A DNA stretch of 64,000 nucleotides, taken from assembly GCA_050084515.1 (NCBI GenBank), contig CM114271.1, positions 33,852,001 to 33,916,000 on the forward strand. The letters run 5' to 3'. The notes under the pieces are model-generated. The model searched no databases. It was not told the origin of the DNA and saw only the letters and a list, made by a program, of their open reading frames with translations. Source of the DNA: Blasia pusilla (Eukaryota; Marchantiophyta; Marchantiopsida; Blasiales). The position numbers and the translations under genes are program-made. Below, one piece after another: positions 35,334-47,214 of the stretch (the first letter of the stretch is position 1; every line of letters begins with the position of its first letter).

Positions 35334-36542
35334 ATGAAGGCTGAGGAGAACAGTGACGCCAGGGCGCAATCGGTGAAGGGCGATGGGTCTGCTTGCTCAG
35401 TTTTGAAAGTGGCCTACAACGATTGTTTCAATAGGTGCGGTTCGATTTTCATTTGTGCTCGCTTTGCGAATTTCAATGAGCCCCGTTCCTGACTTAGGCA
35501 TGACTGTGCTCTGCTGGGAAGCCGCAGAATTGCAGATAATTTGAGTGCATTCTTGAGGAGGCTTAGGTTCTGTGATGCATGTCCAGGATTCACTGAATCG
35601 GGTGATTAGTCCTGGGAAGTTGGGTAGGGCATTCGACCGATGCTTTCATACAGCAGAGCTCCATCTGATGGACCCACGGAGCTCCTGCTGGAAATTGGTT
35701 TTCGATATGGGCATTCACAATAGCATATGGCAGTGGTCTCCAGGAGGACGTTCTTGCAAAGATCGTAGTTGAGCTGAGTACTCACTAACATAGCATTGGA
35801 ATGCCGTGATACTTCCTTCCCTTCGTCACGTGGGTACTGGATGAATTGGATGTGAACTGAAGGAACTGCTCGCAACCCAAAGACATTGGTGCTTTCCTTG
35901 TGAAGACCCAATTTAATCTAATAGAGAGCATCCTTACGGTGATTGCCAGATGATTCATGTCGAAGCCGGCTTATAACTCTGGATTGGAGCAGCCCGGCTA
36001 TGTGGGTCAGATGCGGAATCATCTTCAAGGTTGTGAGCGTTCATTCAAGAAAGGAAGGGATAACCCCAGACATTTTTTAGATGAGTGGAGATTTCACCTG
36101 CACAGCGCAGAGATCATCTTGTGAATGACATCGAACTCTTGAAATTAGGGTTCTTGGATTCTGGTTTTCTTTTCAATAGTCACTTACGTGACTATGCCAT
36201 AGACCGTGCAATTGGTGTAAGGAATCTGTGAAAACGTAATAATCCTGCACTTAGGTCAAATTTTCCACCAACCAAATTGAGAGTTCATGGAATGGTTCAT
36301 GGGATACTCACAAAAGATCGCCATTGATACAGAAAAAGACGACTGTCCAATACGCAAAAAAGTTTCTCATATGCTTTTGTTATAAGTGCTGTCCACAGCA
36401 CTTCCAGTCAAAATTGTGTGCTGATTGGTATCTTGGGTTTTTTGTGTGGTCACACAGATGGTATACAGACAAGTTTCTGAAAGGTCAGTGGGAGAAAGAG
36501 GAGTGCACCGTAGAATGGGAGGCATATCGAGCCTGCCTTGCG
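35334..36542 (+). CDS. TRIAP1: TRIAP1/Mdm35-like twin-CX9C protein, first two coding exons
   Basis: Exon 1 (35334-35434) runs from MKAEENSDARAQSVKG to CSVLKVAYNDCFN plus two bases of an Arg codon, then a GTGCGG donor. Exon 2 (36458-36542) follows CACACAG and reads on in phase: WYTDKFLKGQWEKEEC, then CTVEWEAYRACLA, then a GTATGT donor. The two cysteine pairs (CSVLKVAYNDC and CTVEWEAYRAC) are exact C-X9-C motifs. The CFNRWY...EKFLKGQW block is typical of the UPF0203/Mdm35 family. Known members are imported into the mitochondrial intermembrane space, oxidised by Mia40, and partner PRELI/Ups proteins in phospholipid transfer. The intron is 1023 bp. Family members usually run 15-35 residues beyond the second motif, so a third exon in phase 0 must lie downstream. 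I could not choose one; an AG at 40333 followed by EQDYQYHW is only a weak candidate. The twin-CX9C core is complete. Confidence 0.8.
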
Positions 36543-37200
36543 GTATGTACTCTATCCCCTTCTTAAACTGGGCTCTCACCCAGTTGATACAGCTGAAGCA
36601 CCTGCATTCTATTTCTGTCTTTTGCCACATTAAATGGGATTGCTGCAAGTTCTGTGGATATTTTATTTTGTTGCTGGAATGCATATCTTAATTTCTCAGT
36701 ACTTTGGAAAACACTGTAAGGAACAAATGATTGGTTGATTGGTTGATAGAGACTGAAAGTCCACAGGAAACCAGAAGGACCATAGGAGTGAGAACTACAG
36801 TGCCATATGTGAGGGAATTCCATTTGTGGGTGGTGATTTGTGCATGGTGAACATGATGCTCGGGATGGTAGTGAGCCAATTTTTGTGATCCTAAGTGTAC
36901 AAAAACTTACCCACTGTTGGAATCAAGGGTGGAAACCAGTCAAAAAGTTGCAGTGAATTATCTTTATGCAGACTGCACCTGAATGATTCTTGTTACCAAT
37001 TTCCTCAACTTCTTAGTCTGTGCACATCCTCAATCGTTCAAATGTGGTTGACCCTTGCGTCTCCATCCAAGTTATGGGATCCCCAACTAAATCTAGAGCT
37101 GTCCCGGTTGCTGTGGACGTAGGAGCTGCCCAGGGTTCAAACTTAGGTTGGATGACTTGGGAGTATCTGCTACTCGTTTGACCTTTTTGTGTCCTGATTA
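36543..37200. other. Downstream intron of the TRIAP1-like gene, content unassigned
   Basis: It begins with a good GTATGT donor. I see no clear acceptor with a family-like third exon here. TTATGCAG at about 36963-36970 would lead to a stop after four codons (TAPE). Confidence 0.4.
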
Positions 37201-39400
37201 TTCGAATGAATGAAATGATTTATTGTCCATGGGGGTCCAAGAAGGAAGATGGGACTTTGATTCGTAGCTTTTACGAATCAAAGTGAGAACCCAAATGAAG
37301 AGAACCTAAGAGGTCATCTGGTCCAGGTGGTGTTCCCTGGCCTTCACACACCTGTGTACGAATTTGGCAATCTGAACTTGCTTGTTGCTAGTCATGAAGT
37401 CAGCAACCGTGAGGGTAAGACCTTGGAAGAGATCTGGGAACTCAAGTCTAGTGTACCCGTGGTAATTGCACTTGGATAGAAAATTTTCTACATCATCTAA
37501 AATTCCTTAGCTACAATGCTTACATAATCTGTCCTCTCTTTTGGTTTGTGAGAACTTTCCTCTCTCCAATTCTAAGTGTGTGGAGCCACATCTGAATCTA
37601 GCAATGTCATGATGGAGTTTCATGGACATATTGGCAGCGTGTTCAGTAGATCACTGGGTATTCATGAAAATGCAGTAACTTTGCATCCTTTCACCGTCTT
37701 TCCCAGACTGATTGCACCTCCTCTCGCATAGCTTTTGGTGGTTATCCCAGGTAATAGAGATATAGTTGTTACGCAAAATCTCCATAAATCTCCACAAATC
37801 CATTATCTAGTACTTGTAGTAGATCGTGGGGGATTGTCATTCTGACACCAAGGCATCTACGCATGAAGGGTTTTTATGGGATTTCTAGTCCCTTGGGCCA
37901 TTCATGGGTACTTGGACCCCAAACTTGCGAAGCATATGGAGTGGTTGGAATGACTATTGCTTGTAAGAGGTGGAGTTTTTGTGGTATGTTTCACATTTCC
38001 ATTCTCTTGCAATTGGAGTCCAGCAGGTGAAGACATCACATCCCTAGGTTTGCTCTGCTGCGACTGCCTTGGTTCGCCAATTGTTGTTGGCAATGAGAGC
38101 AGGTGATCAAGATTGCTGTATGCTCGCGGAAAGCCAGCTTGTCCGCAAGCCCAAGCATTGATCTCGTCCACCCAGTCACTCAACTCCCTCTCTAACAATG
38201 TTCCATACAGGTTAGTTTGGCCATGAATGAACTCGCCATAATAATTCTATAGTTGGAGCCCACCATTGGGTCCCAGGCCGTGAAAAGTGGATGTATGGTA
38301 TTCATCTGTGATTTGGAAGGGAATCCTTGTCGAACAGCAGGATTGAACGTGGATGTGATTGTAGGAGTAATAGCCTCATGAACATCTGAGCATGACATTG
38401 TTGGTCATCTTCAGCTTTTTTGTGTAGCTTGCGGATGCCTGATTTGACTTCTTCGAGGGTGTAAAGGTCTGGTAGGTCCATGTCCCCATCCGGCCATGGA
38501 TTGGTGGGCGTGGCAGAGTTAGAATGATACAGTTTGCGACCTTTTGTGGTTGTCCAGACCTGGAGATCTTGGACAGGAATGGAATCTTTCTTATTTCTGA
38601 ATGTTCTCCAGTGGCAGGCTGGTCTGTATTTCAGCTGCTCTATAAATTGTGAGCTCTTATCAGCAATGTACTTGAATTTCCTTCGACGCAACAGCTGTCT
38701 GGATTTGTCCCATAGCTGTTGAGTGTGAGCAGGTTGTGCTTCTCTTCTCATAGAAAGGGGGAATTTCCCCGCGCATCAACTTATATTCTTGGTCAAACCA
38801 AGGTTTGTGAAGAACGTACTTGTCGGAGTGATTCTCTTTCCGCCATACAACTGGAATGGGAAAACTTTCTTGCAACTCTCATGAAGAATACGCGCAGTTG
38901 TGCGGTGCTCAACTTTGATGAGCGGTTCTTCAATGTGTCCCTGACTAGTGCGTTGAATTCATCTGCTTTGTCTCGCATGAAAGTGTAATGGTATTTCACG
39001 GGTGGAATACCCTGCTATTCTATCATGGGCAGAGAATTGGAGAGGCATAGGTTGAAGTAGATTGGTTCATGATCAGATTCAAGCACAGGAGTAACCAATG
39101 ACTTTGGTTACCCGCGTTGGGAGCCGATGTACTTCACCGATCAGGTAATCCATTATTGACTTCGAGGTTCCTCTGTTGGATTCTGCGTGTCCCCTAGACA
39201 TTCGTCCTCCTGAGCTTGGTCAGAGAGGGATACTGTTGCCAATGGCTAAACAATGGGTAGAGCGCAGTTCCAACAGCCTGTCTCCATACTCGGATGTGCG
39301 TTTGAGGTGTGGGTGAAATTCCTCCTCCATGAGAGAGCTGTAGTCTTCTTGTTTATGTATCTCTTCCCCGGTGATGATTGGTAGATAAATTGGAGCTTGA
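37200..39400 (-). mobile_element. Decayed LINE (non-LTR retrotransposon) with endonuclease and RT remains
   Basis: Read on the minus strand from 39400 to 37200, the translations follow the order of a LINE ORF2. First come APE-type endonuclease tail phrases (RTSEYGDRLLELRSTHCLAI, then RGTSKSIMDYLI and SDHEPIYFNL in shifted frames). Next is the linker (KYVLHKPWFDQEYKLMRGEI, KKGRKLYHSNSATP-like, LYTLEEVKSGIRKLHKK). Then come RT start phrases (NYRIIMASSFMAKL, DEINAWACGQAGFPRAYSNL, DHLLSL) and a later RT/tail part (AIVIPTTPYASQVWGPSTHE). A Cys-rich tail (CKHC...FLSKCNYHGY) ends it. There are many frameshifts and the catalytic FADD-type box is not visible. It lies antisense to the TRIAP1-like gene, possibly in its intron. 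Confidence 0.7.
37254..37284. repeat. Perfect 12-bp hairpin at the LINE 3' end
   Basis: ACTTTGATTCGT (37254-37265) pairs with ACGAATCAAAGT (37273-37284). It lies just past the LINE tail on the minus strand. Stem-loops near the 3' end are used by some LINEs for RT recognition; that link is inference. Confidence 0.65.
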
Positions 39401-42400
39401 TTGCTAGCTATTCTCCAGTGATACTATTCAGCAACATGGATAAAGCCTTCGCTCTTTGGAAAGGATTTTGGAAAAAAGAGGAAGAAAAAAGCTAACAAAC
39501 AACCTTCTCAATCTAGCTGCAGTTGGAGATCCAATTTGGAGTATAATCCTCTCAATTGCCGTCTAGTGGATTGATCAATATGATCACTGATTCTCTGATG
39601 GATCAGCGGAGGCTTTCTGGTTCAGCACTGGAGTTTAGTTATTGAGACACACTAGTCCTCAAATTCTTGTGAGATTTGATGATCCCTAAAGACTGTGTAA
39701 AGAAAAGTTGGATGGAGGAAGCTGAGCAGTTGTCTGTTGGACTTCATGATTGGGGTCGGGAGCAGAAGCGGTTGGAAGATCGAAACCTCAGCCATCTACT
39801 AAGAATGGAGACTTCCCTGAATGCTTCTAATCGCAACAATTGACACCAGAGAGGTTGGAATGGTGCCCAAGAAGAATGTGAGTTTCTGAGTCCTGTGTAT
39901 CTGTTCATTGATTTGTGTGTTAAGCACTTTTAAGCTTTGAGTTTTGATTATTCAAAAGTTATATCAGAAGATTGAGGAGACTTGCTTAATAAGATACATG
40001 TCCATAATACAGGGAAGGGGATCTGTTTCGTCCCTCTCCTCATGATATTCAAGAGTTGAATCCCCAGTGTGTTGAGAGCTTATGAATGGTTAAGTTTTTA
40101 TAACCTGTTTGCCGTGGAAGCTTGATAAACTTCCTCAACCCCGCGGACATAAAACATAGTTTAGCCCCTTGGCATAGGGGCTAAACATAATTTCCGGTTC
40201 CAGGGAATCGTTATCTGGGCCTCTTCTCATCATATCCTTTTAGCTACCCCTTTACTCCAGTCCCTATCAATTTAAGATTGAAAGCCGTCATACTGATCTG
40301 CTTGCTCAATTCATACCCTTTTAATCCTTTCCTCTCAATTTCAGGAACAAGATTACCAGTATCATTGGTCACAGACCCAGTTCTCCCATGGAGGAGACTC
40401 GATTACTTTTGTGCCCATGAACTCAATCTTGTGTACTTTGCTACCTCTGCAAGGGCAGCAAGGATTGTCTATATAATCAAATGAGTAGCCTTGTATGGAA
40501 TACCTTTCTGTCTTCATCTTGGTGCCAGTTTTGTCCAGGAATGAGATGCATGACCTTTTTGTGGAATACTTTCTATCTATTTCCTAGCACCAGTCTTTGA
40601 ATTCAAGAATAAATGCATGTTGGTCCAGACACAGGGAGAGTCTGTGTTTTCAGCGTTTGAAGGCAGGAAATATTTTATGAGCCCCAACATGAGAACCACC
40701 CGGTAATAGCTTCCATCATGATGTGCGTTCAATTCAGAACTATGAGTGTCAATGTCTTTAGTCCATTTCTGCAGTGGTATTCATAAGAAATGTCCCTTGC
40801 TGATTAATCCGTCGGCTGTGGTGTGTTTTTGGTGGGACAGGCATACTCATGGACTCACAAGTTGTGCTGATGAGCAACACATTCCAACTAATTCAGCAGT
40901 TGTTCCAGTTGACCTCTATAGGCATTTGTACATAGGTGGAATGAATTGCGATATTGCAGAGTGCAGAGGTACATTTTCAGCTATCTGTGAATTCATTTAG
41001 GAGTTTTTGTGAGTTTCTGCAGCGCCAGTTTCTTGCTGCACTTGAAGCAGTGCTTTTGGTGTACACAGCTCTTGTGACACTGCTTCAAAGTGCTTGTGTG
41101 CACACTGTGAAGGTCATAAGGTACTATCAGGTTTCCAATTCCCAGTTCCATGTATATCATTCGATCTCTCAAAACGCTGCAGTAAGAGGTTGAGCAGTTT
41201 GAAGTCTCCCTCTGCTGGAAAGGAAAGACTTCGAGATGTTTCTCTCTATTATCAAGTACTGAATCAGAAAGCTTGGAAATCTGGAATTCCGAAGTTATGG
41301 CTCAAACTTTTCCATGGTCAGGAATGTTATATCCACAGGGAATGTCACTCGAATATCAACTAGTTACAGTCAGAAGAGCCATGGATAGGCGATTTTGTTT
41401 TCAAACCTTTGGCAGTTTGTCAAACATTTAATTCAATCCTGCTTGGCAGTTTGGCAAGTTGCTCCACATTTAAGGGCAATTTTGGGCTTTCGGTGACGCC
41501 AATAATTGCCTCCCCTGAAGACTACTATCTGGCACTGTTTCACTACCACTTTTCATGGGCACTCATTGGGTTTCTTCCCAAACTCAACTCAACCTTTCAG
41601 TTACTTACCAACTCCAACGATACAAAAACTCTAATTTCAGCCATTGACTGCACGTTTCTCGATTGGAACTCGGGGGCATCATATGAAATGACACAAATTG
41701 CTTCTTTGTCTGCGCATGCCAAAGTGGCTAATTCTTGCCTTTGACCCTACAAACTAGTGACTCAAAATGCAGAGCAGATGCTTTGAGCAAAATACTGTGA
41801 GCGCATAACCATATCATTTATACATGATTCTCCAATCATTTGTGTGTATGAAACCCCCGGGCACTGCCTGCAGATCCAAGGAATCCTACATCGAGTGAAA
41901 GTAGGAATTCCAAACAATGGAAGAAATCTATGTCCAATTCTACAATCTACAAAACCAAGGTTTCTACCTTTTCACTTCAATGTCAAGTAGGGAGAATGAA
42001 ATTAAGTATTTGATGATGGTCACCACCACAGACCCTATTTGGATTGGGGAACTGCCCAATCCATATAGCAGGCCAAGATTATACTCTCTTTCACAACCCC
42101 CTTATAGAATCTACTTCCAACCATCTTGAATGGAGGTGATATGATAAGACGAGTTGTCCATAGAATCCAACCGTCAATAGAGATAGAGAAGGTATTGTAC
42201 ATCGACATAAATTTTGTGGGGAATCTCACTGACTTAAACTTTTTCAGTAGTATTTAAGTACATCAACTTTGTATATTACCACTCAAGAGCAATGAACATT
42301 GTGGATTGAAATAAAAGATTTGGTATGAAAGGGCCAAAAGTTTTCTTATGGCGGATGAAATGTACCAATTAAAACATCTTCAATGATATTGATGTCAAAA

Positions 42401-42680
42401 TACCTTGAAGTGACATAATTTTTTTTTGTCAACCATTGGGAAATTTTGACATGAAGCACATACATGTCATAATTTTATCAAATAATGTGTATTCATTGAT
42501 AAAAAGATCTAAAAACAGAAATAAAATCACAAGTCCTATTCCATTGTTCAAGACTTCAACCAAGGAAAAAATTGATATCTTTCCTCTTGGTGGAAGGCCC
42601 AAGAAAACTTTCCCTACAAAGCATCTTAAAACCATCCATTCTGGCATCCGGCACCTGAAAACAACATTCCTATATAACAA
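39400..42680. other. Intergenic or intronic stretch without recognised gene
   Basis: Several open frames (for example 40746-41000, 41094-41363, 41409-41744) translate without any domain. A 9-bp hairpin (TTTAGCCCC at 40160, GGGGCTAAA at 40177) lies at 40160-40185. If the TRIAP1-like gene has a distant third exon, it may lie in the first part of this stretch. Confidence 0.4.
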
Positions 42681-42842
42681 ACTAGGGTAGAGCTCGTGCT
42701 AATCTCGTGATAATCATACTACCCAACAATTTTCCTTTTTCAAATTCTTCCTGCCCATCTTGTTAAAACCCTTTTTTCCCCCTCTGCCATGTGTCAATCA
42801 AGTATTTGTAAATCAAGAAATCACCCTTCCATAATAATATAG
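42681..42842 (-). mobile_element. Short non-autonomous Helitron-like element (copy 5)
   Basis: Minus-strand 5' end TATATTATTATGGAAGGGTG (about 42842) and 3' end CTACCCTAGT at 42681. The interior CTGCCATGTGTCAATCAAGT matches the internal CAATTGCCATGTGTCAGGCA part of copy 3. The subterminal hairpin is weaker than in copy 3. Confidence 0.5.
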
Positions 42843-43530
42843 GTTTTATGCAACTAATGAGTTTGCAACCTAAACAAAAGTTCACTAATATTGTATCATG
42901 GGGCCTCCGGCCCTAAGAAGATTGTAAAAGTCCACCAAGTAGAGTAGTATTCCAAGCCCTAACCAAAGGTTTTATGTCATGAGTCTCAAAGTGGGGTGAA
43001 GCCATATATCATAACAACATTGTATTAAGTACCCTCTTTAGGGCTAGGCCACATACCCATTGAAAGAATGATATAAGTATGAGTTTGATAAAAAAAAAAA
43101 TCAAATAATAAATACAGAAAACAAAACACAACCAATATCCACACAATTTCTGCACACGGGCTTTTTTGAGACAAACTATTATCCATTACCACAAAACGTC
43201 CACACCTAAGAAAACCTACGTGACAACCCTTAGGAATAACCTAGCATTCGTCCACAAACCCAATGTGATGATGCTCATAAGATCCAAGAAGTGTTTGGGG
43301 TCCCTTCGATTCCCAAACACACATAACGGTACACAAGGTTTCAATGATCAGCAGCACCACGAGCTAGTCTGCCTAAAGGTGCATTCAAGTGCAGCTAGCA
43401 TGGTGAGAATTCCATGGTGAGAATTCCATGGTGTGGGTACTACCGCCATCCCCACACGTACCAAGACTCATTCTTTCTCATGGTACGCCTTTGTGTAGGT
43501 AGTGGTGAGTGATACGTATTCCTCTTCCAA
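42843..43530. other. Unassigned spacer
   Basis: No gene recognised. A short direct repeat GGTGAGAATTCCAT occurs at about 43399 and 43414. Confidence 0.4.
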
Positions 43531-43534
43531 TATG

Positions 43535-44010
43535 ATGGGGTCGATGGGTCTTAGACTCGAGGGCCTGCAAAAAGAGAGTATTAGGGGGGGGATTGGTGGG
43601 TTTAGACTCTATGCTCGAACTCTTAGCCCAAGGGCCTCCAAGAGGGGATTATTTTGTGGGTGTGGCAGTAAGAGCTTGAGACTATGTAGGGGGAAGATCG
43701 ATGGGTCTTGGACTCTTAGCTCAAGGGCCTCCAAAAGTAAGAGCTTGAGAGTATGCAGGGAAGACCTCGAGAGTACGTAGGGGGAGGATCGATGGGTCTT
43801 AAACTCTATGCTCAAACTCTTAGCTCGAGGGCCTCCAAAATGCACGCCCACCTCCATCACCATAGGGGATTCTCTTGTGGAGTCCCAGTAAGAGCGTGAA
43901 ACATGTAGGGGGAGGATCGATGGGTCTTGGACTCTATGCTCAAACTCTTAGCTCGAGGGCCTCCAAACTGCACGCCCACCCCAAATAACCAGAGGGGATT
44001 CTCTTGTGGG
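43535..44010. repeat. Tandem repeat array, four irregular units
   Basis: Units carry ATCGATGGGTCTTGGACTC, TATGCTCAAACTCTTAGCTC, GAGGGCCTCCAAA and AGGGGATTCTCTTGTGG. Anchors of GATGGGTCTT lie near 43541, 43699, 43793 and 43920; the last two units are about 127 bp apart and most alike. On the minus strand the units give repeated SLEALELRV-type peptides in short frames, but there is no long continuous frame. Confidence 0.75.
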
Positions 44011-44940
44011 TTTGGCAGTGTGCATACTGAAGAAATGTCAGCTGTGGTGGGGTGGGAAAGGGTGGAGTGGCTGGAGGCTGACCATAAAGTGACATGAGGT
44101 GACTAGAAAAGTTGGAGGTGAAGAGCGGCCATAAAATGACATGAGGTGAATAGAAAAGCTGGGGGTGAAGAGAAAATACTTGTCCCATGAACATGAGAAA
44201 ATCTCTCGTGTCTGCCCTCTACATGCTAGCATTTTGATGCAGGTGTGATGATCGGGAAGACATAGGTAGGTAGGTGAGTAGCTAGGTAGCTATCTAGCTA
44301 GGCGGCATCACCTCTGATGGTATAACATCATCTGAATGAAGAGAAAGTGAAGATCTGCAGACACGCAGCTCAGGGCAGAAGATCTCCATTTCCGAAGCTT
44401 GGATCCTGCACGATGTGGGTGGTGTGGGCACAGGAGGAACATTTGCGATGCGGCTGCACCGCAGCAGCTATGGACATGTTCATGATTGGCTTCACGAATG
44501 GGCAGAGAAAGGTAGGACAGTAGTAGTACTGGCTGGCTACTGGATAAGCATGATCACTTTGCATCGTGGTTGCAGAGAATCTGAGTGAGTGGAGGGCTGG
44601 CACATGCAAACCTCTGCTGTTTAGGAGATGCTTTTCAGGATAAGCCCAACGAAGAATGTCAGTGACGCCATGAGAACATAGCCATCTCTCGATTGCTCGA
44701 CCAGCCAGTGTTCATGATGCAGTGGGTGCAGTGTAAGTGTTTGGAAACTCGAGGAGCTCCCTGCCCTCGCAAACCATGAAGGTCTGGGAGTATTTAGCCA
44801 CTTCTGGGAGTTCACAAAGCAGTTCGTGATTGATTGTATGTTTTCGTTGGAGAATTATCCCTCCGAAATACCGAGTTTCTAATTGGAGTAAGGGAGTTGT
44901 CGAGATGGAGTCGCCGAAGCCTTTTGAATTGGGGATGGAG
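44010..44940. other. Unassigned spacer with short repeats
   Basis: TAAAGTGACATGAGGTGACTAGAAAAG (quoted in part: CATAAAGTGACATGAGGTGA) is duplicated at about 44083 and 44130. A TAGGTAGGTGAGTAGCTAGG run lies near 44263. No gene supported. Confidence 0.4.
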
Positions 44941-44949
44941 TTTAGGGTT

Positions 44950-46160
44950 GCATTGTATTCTCATCGGAATGTAAAGAAATCTCGTCCTCTGTCGTCGTCC
45001 ACCGGTGTAGTAGTGTCATCCTGAACAGAGCAGAAGTCGATCTTGTGGATGTGTTAAAGGTGTAAGAAACTCTTCTCTAAGCTCTCCCAGGATAGATCAT
45101 TTGGAGAAAAACACATTGAGGATCCGATTTCATTTGCTGCACTGTTGGGTGGCCGGGAACCGATTCCAGGGATGTTTGATTGGGCACTGGATCTACTTGG
45201 ATGACTGCTTGCATCTATCGTTCACAATTAGCAATTATGTCATTGTCTTCGCATCAGAATGTAATGAAACCTGGTCCTCTGCCCTCTGGTACATGCGAGT
45301 GTAGTCTCTTCCTGCCAAAAATTTCGAGAGAGTCTTCTAGCTGTGCCCAGGTGTAGAAACTCTGCTCTTGGCTTTCTAACAATTTTATGGGTGTTCAATT
45401 TGGTCGTGGCTCTACTTGGATGACTCATCTGATCGTTCTTTCATGAGTAGATAAGTCTATTCACACCATAATACAATGAAATCTAGTCCTGTGCCTTCTT
45501 GCACGCATGCAGCAGTCTCATCCTGCCAAGCTGTCTCATCCTGCCAAATATTAAGATAATCTTCTAGATGTTCCAAGACCAAGGTGTAAGAAACTCTTCT
45601 CTCAGATCTCTCAAGATACAACTGCCCTGCCATAGCCCAGAGAAGTGGCAGCCTCTACCATCCATGCTCTACATAATCGATTCTCAGCTCTCCATTTTCC
45701 CACTCACCACTCGGAATTTCTCCAAAATGGCACTCATCATCACTCGCCCTCCCCAGAGAAACTCTGCTCTTTGCTTTCTAACAATTTTATGGGTGTTCAA
45801 TTTGGTCGTGGCTCTACTTGGATGACTCATCTGATCGTTCTTTCATGATTAGATAAGTCTATTCACACCATAATACAATGAAATCTAGTCCTGTGCCTTC
45901 TTGCACGCATGCAGCAGTCTCATCCTGCCAAGCTGTCTCATCCTGCCAAATATTAAGATAATCTTCTAGATGTTCCAAGACCAAGGTGTAAGAAACTCTT
46001 CTCTCAGATCTCTCAAGATACAACTGCCCTGCCATAGCCCAGAGAAGTGGCAGCCTCTACCATCCATGCTCTACATAATCGATTCTCAGCTCTCCATTTT
46101 CCCACTCACCACTCGGAATTTCTCCAAAATGGCACTCATCATCACTCGTCCTCCCCAGAG
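44950..46160. repeat. Higher-order repeat with a recent 402-bp tandem duplication
   Basis: The block from about 45355 to 45756 is repeated almost unchanged at 45757-46158; I see only a few mismatches, such as GCTCTTGGC against GCTCTTTGC. Anchor positions 45568 and 45970 give a period of 402 bp. Older relatives of part of the unit (CGGAATGTAAAGAAATCTCG, GTGTAAGAAACTCTTCTCT, TCATCCTG) lie at 44960-45100 and 45245-45370. Open frames inside are copied with the unit and have no domain. Confidence 0.9.
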
Positions 46161-46477
46161 CAGCCCTCTCACATCTGCATTCTTGACAGCTGCAAAAGAA
46201 TGCATATTCATCACTCTCAATCATCTGAACTGTTGGGCTGCTTCAGGTGACCTGACAAGTTCACTCGAATGCCCTCTCCTGAATTCTTATTCGATTCACC
46301 AAAGGCCTCACCTTCATCTGAAGTGAAGAATCCATCGAGAAATGAGCTCACAGTCAGAAGATTGTGTGTTCTGTCTTCTCACTCCTTAGTTGTGGATGTC
46401 ATCCCAAACATGTCAAATGAACCATTGCTTCACCTGACTAGTCTGCCCACATACTCTCCCCATGTCCTGAATTCTTG

Positions 46478-46549
46478 TTCTATGCTTCACTTTGTGTGGA
46501 AGTAAGGATTGGATCCAATCCCTACTAACACACAAAGTGAAGCATAGAA
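46478..46549. repeat. Perfect 21-bp stem-loop with a palindromic core
   Basis: Arms 46478-46498 and 46529-46549 are exact reverse complements over 21 bases (the left begins TTCTATGCTTCAC). The loop contains the 16-base palindrome GGATTGGATCCAATCC (46506-46521). GAATTC flanks both sides. It could be a small inverted-repeat element or a hairpin RNA source; expression is unknown. Confidence 0.85.
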
Positions 46550-47210
46550 GAAAAATGAATTCTTGGAGGCCTATCTCTATCCATCCCAAGCACGAGAACG
46601 CACATTGAGTCCCTCATGTGATGACAATCTGGATAAGTTGGGGGATGGGGAGGAGACTCTATGGTCAAAACTTCGATTGAATCTTGACAGATATTGATGG
46701 CACTCTCTTATTCTAAGGTATCACTTTGGATGAAGACTGCCTACATGGTTTTTCAAGTTGGAGAGAGGATTTGGTGTGTATCTATATCAGTGATTAGAGG
46801 ACACCTTCTTGAATTGGGTCGAAGTTGATAATAAAGGGTTCGAGACGTTTTTTGGATGAATGATTATGTTCTTTTTGAGACTAAATGAAGTGACCTTTGA
46901 GGACAAAAAGTTTTTCACATGAGCATTTTGGATACTCATCCCTCCTTTGATTAAAACCAAAAGTGCTTTTCAAGCTTGGAATTGTCCAAATGTGCCAAGG
47001 AAGAGAGGGACATTCTTAGACCTTAGAATTGCAATTTTATCCAACTGGAAATGACACTCCTAAGGAAGTTTCAAATCAGAGTGGATTATGGGCTTGTGTT
47101 CCTCATTAGGTGATTATTGTGGTTTTTGTCTTGGACAACCAGTATCCATGTTTTTGTGTGAGAATCGAATTGTTGAAACTTGAACCCTTCCACTTCTGAA
47201 TCTCCTCAAG
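46550..47210. other. Unassigned spacer
   Basis: No gene or clear repeat recognised. Confidence 0.4.
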
Positions 47211-47214
47211 CTGC

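Noticed and set aside
40160-40185. 9-bp hairpin as a possible riboswitch or terminator
   Set aside because: Too short, no conserved riboswitch core, and rho-independent terminators do not apply to a plant nuclear context.
40333-40485. Possible third exon of the TRIAP1-like gene after TTTCAG
   Set aside because: Phase is compatible, but the peptide (EQDYQYHW...) does not resemble the family's C-terminal helix; kept only as a weak candidate.
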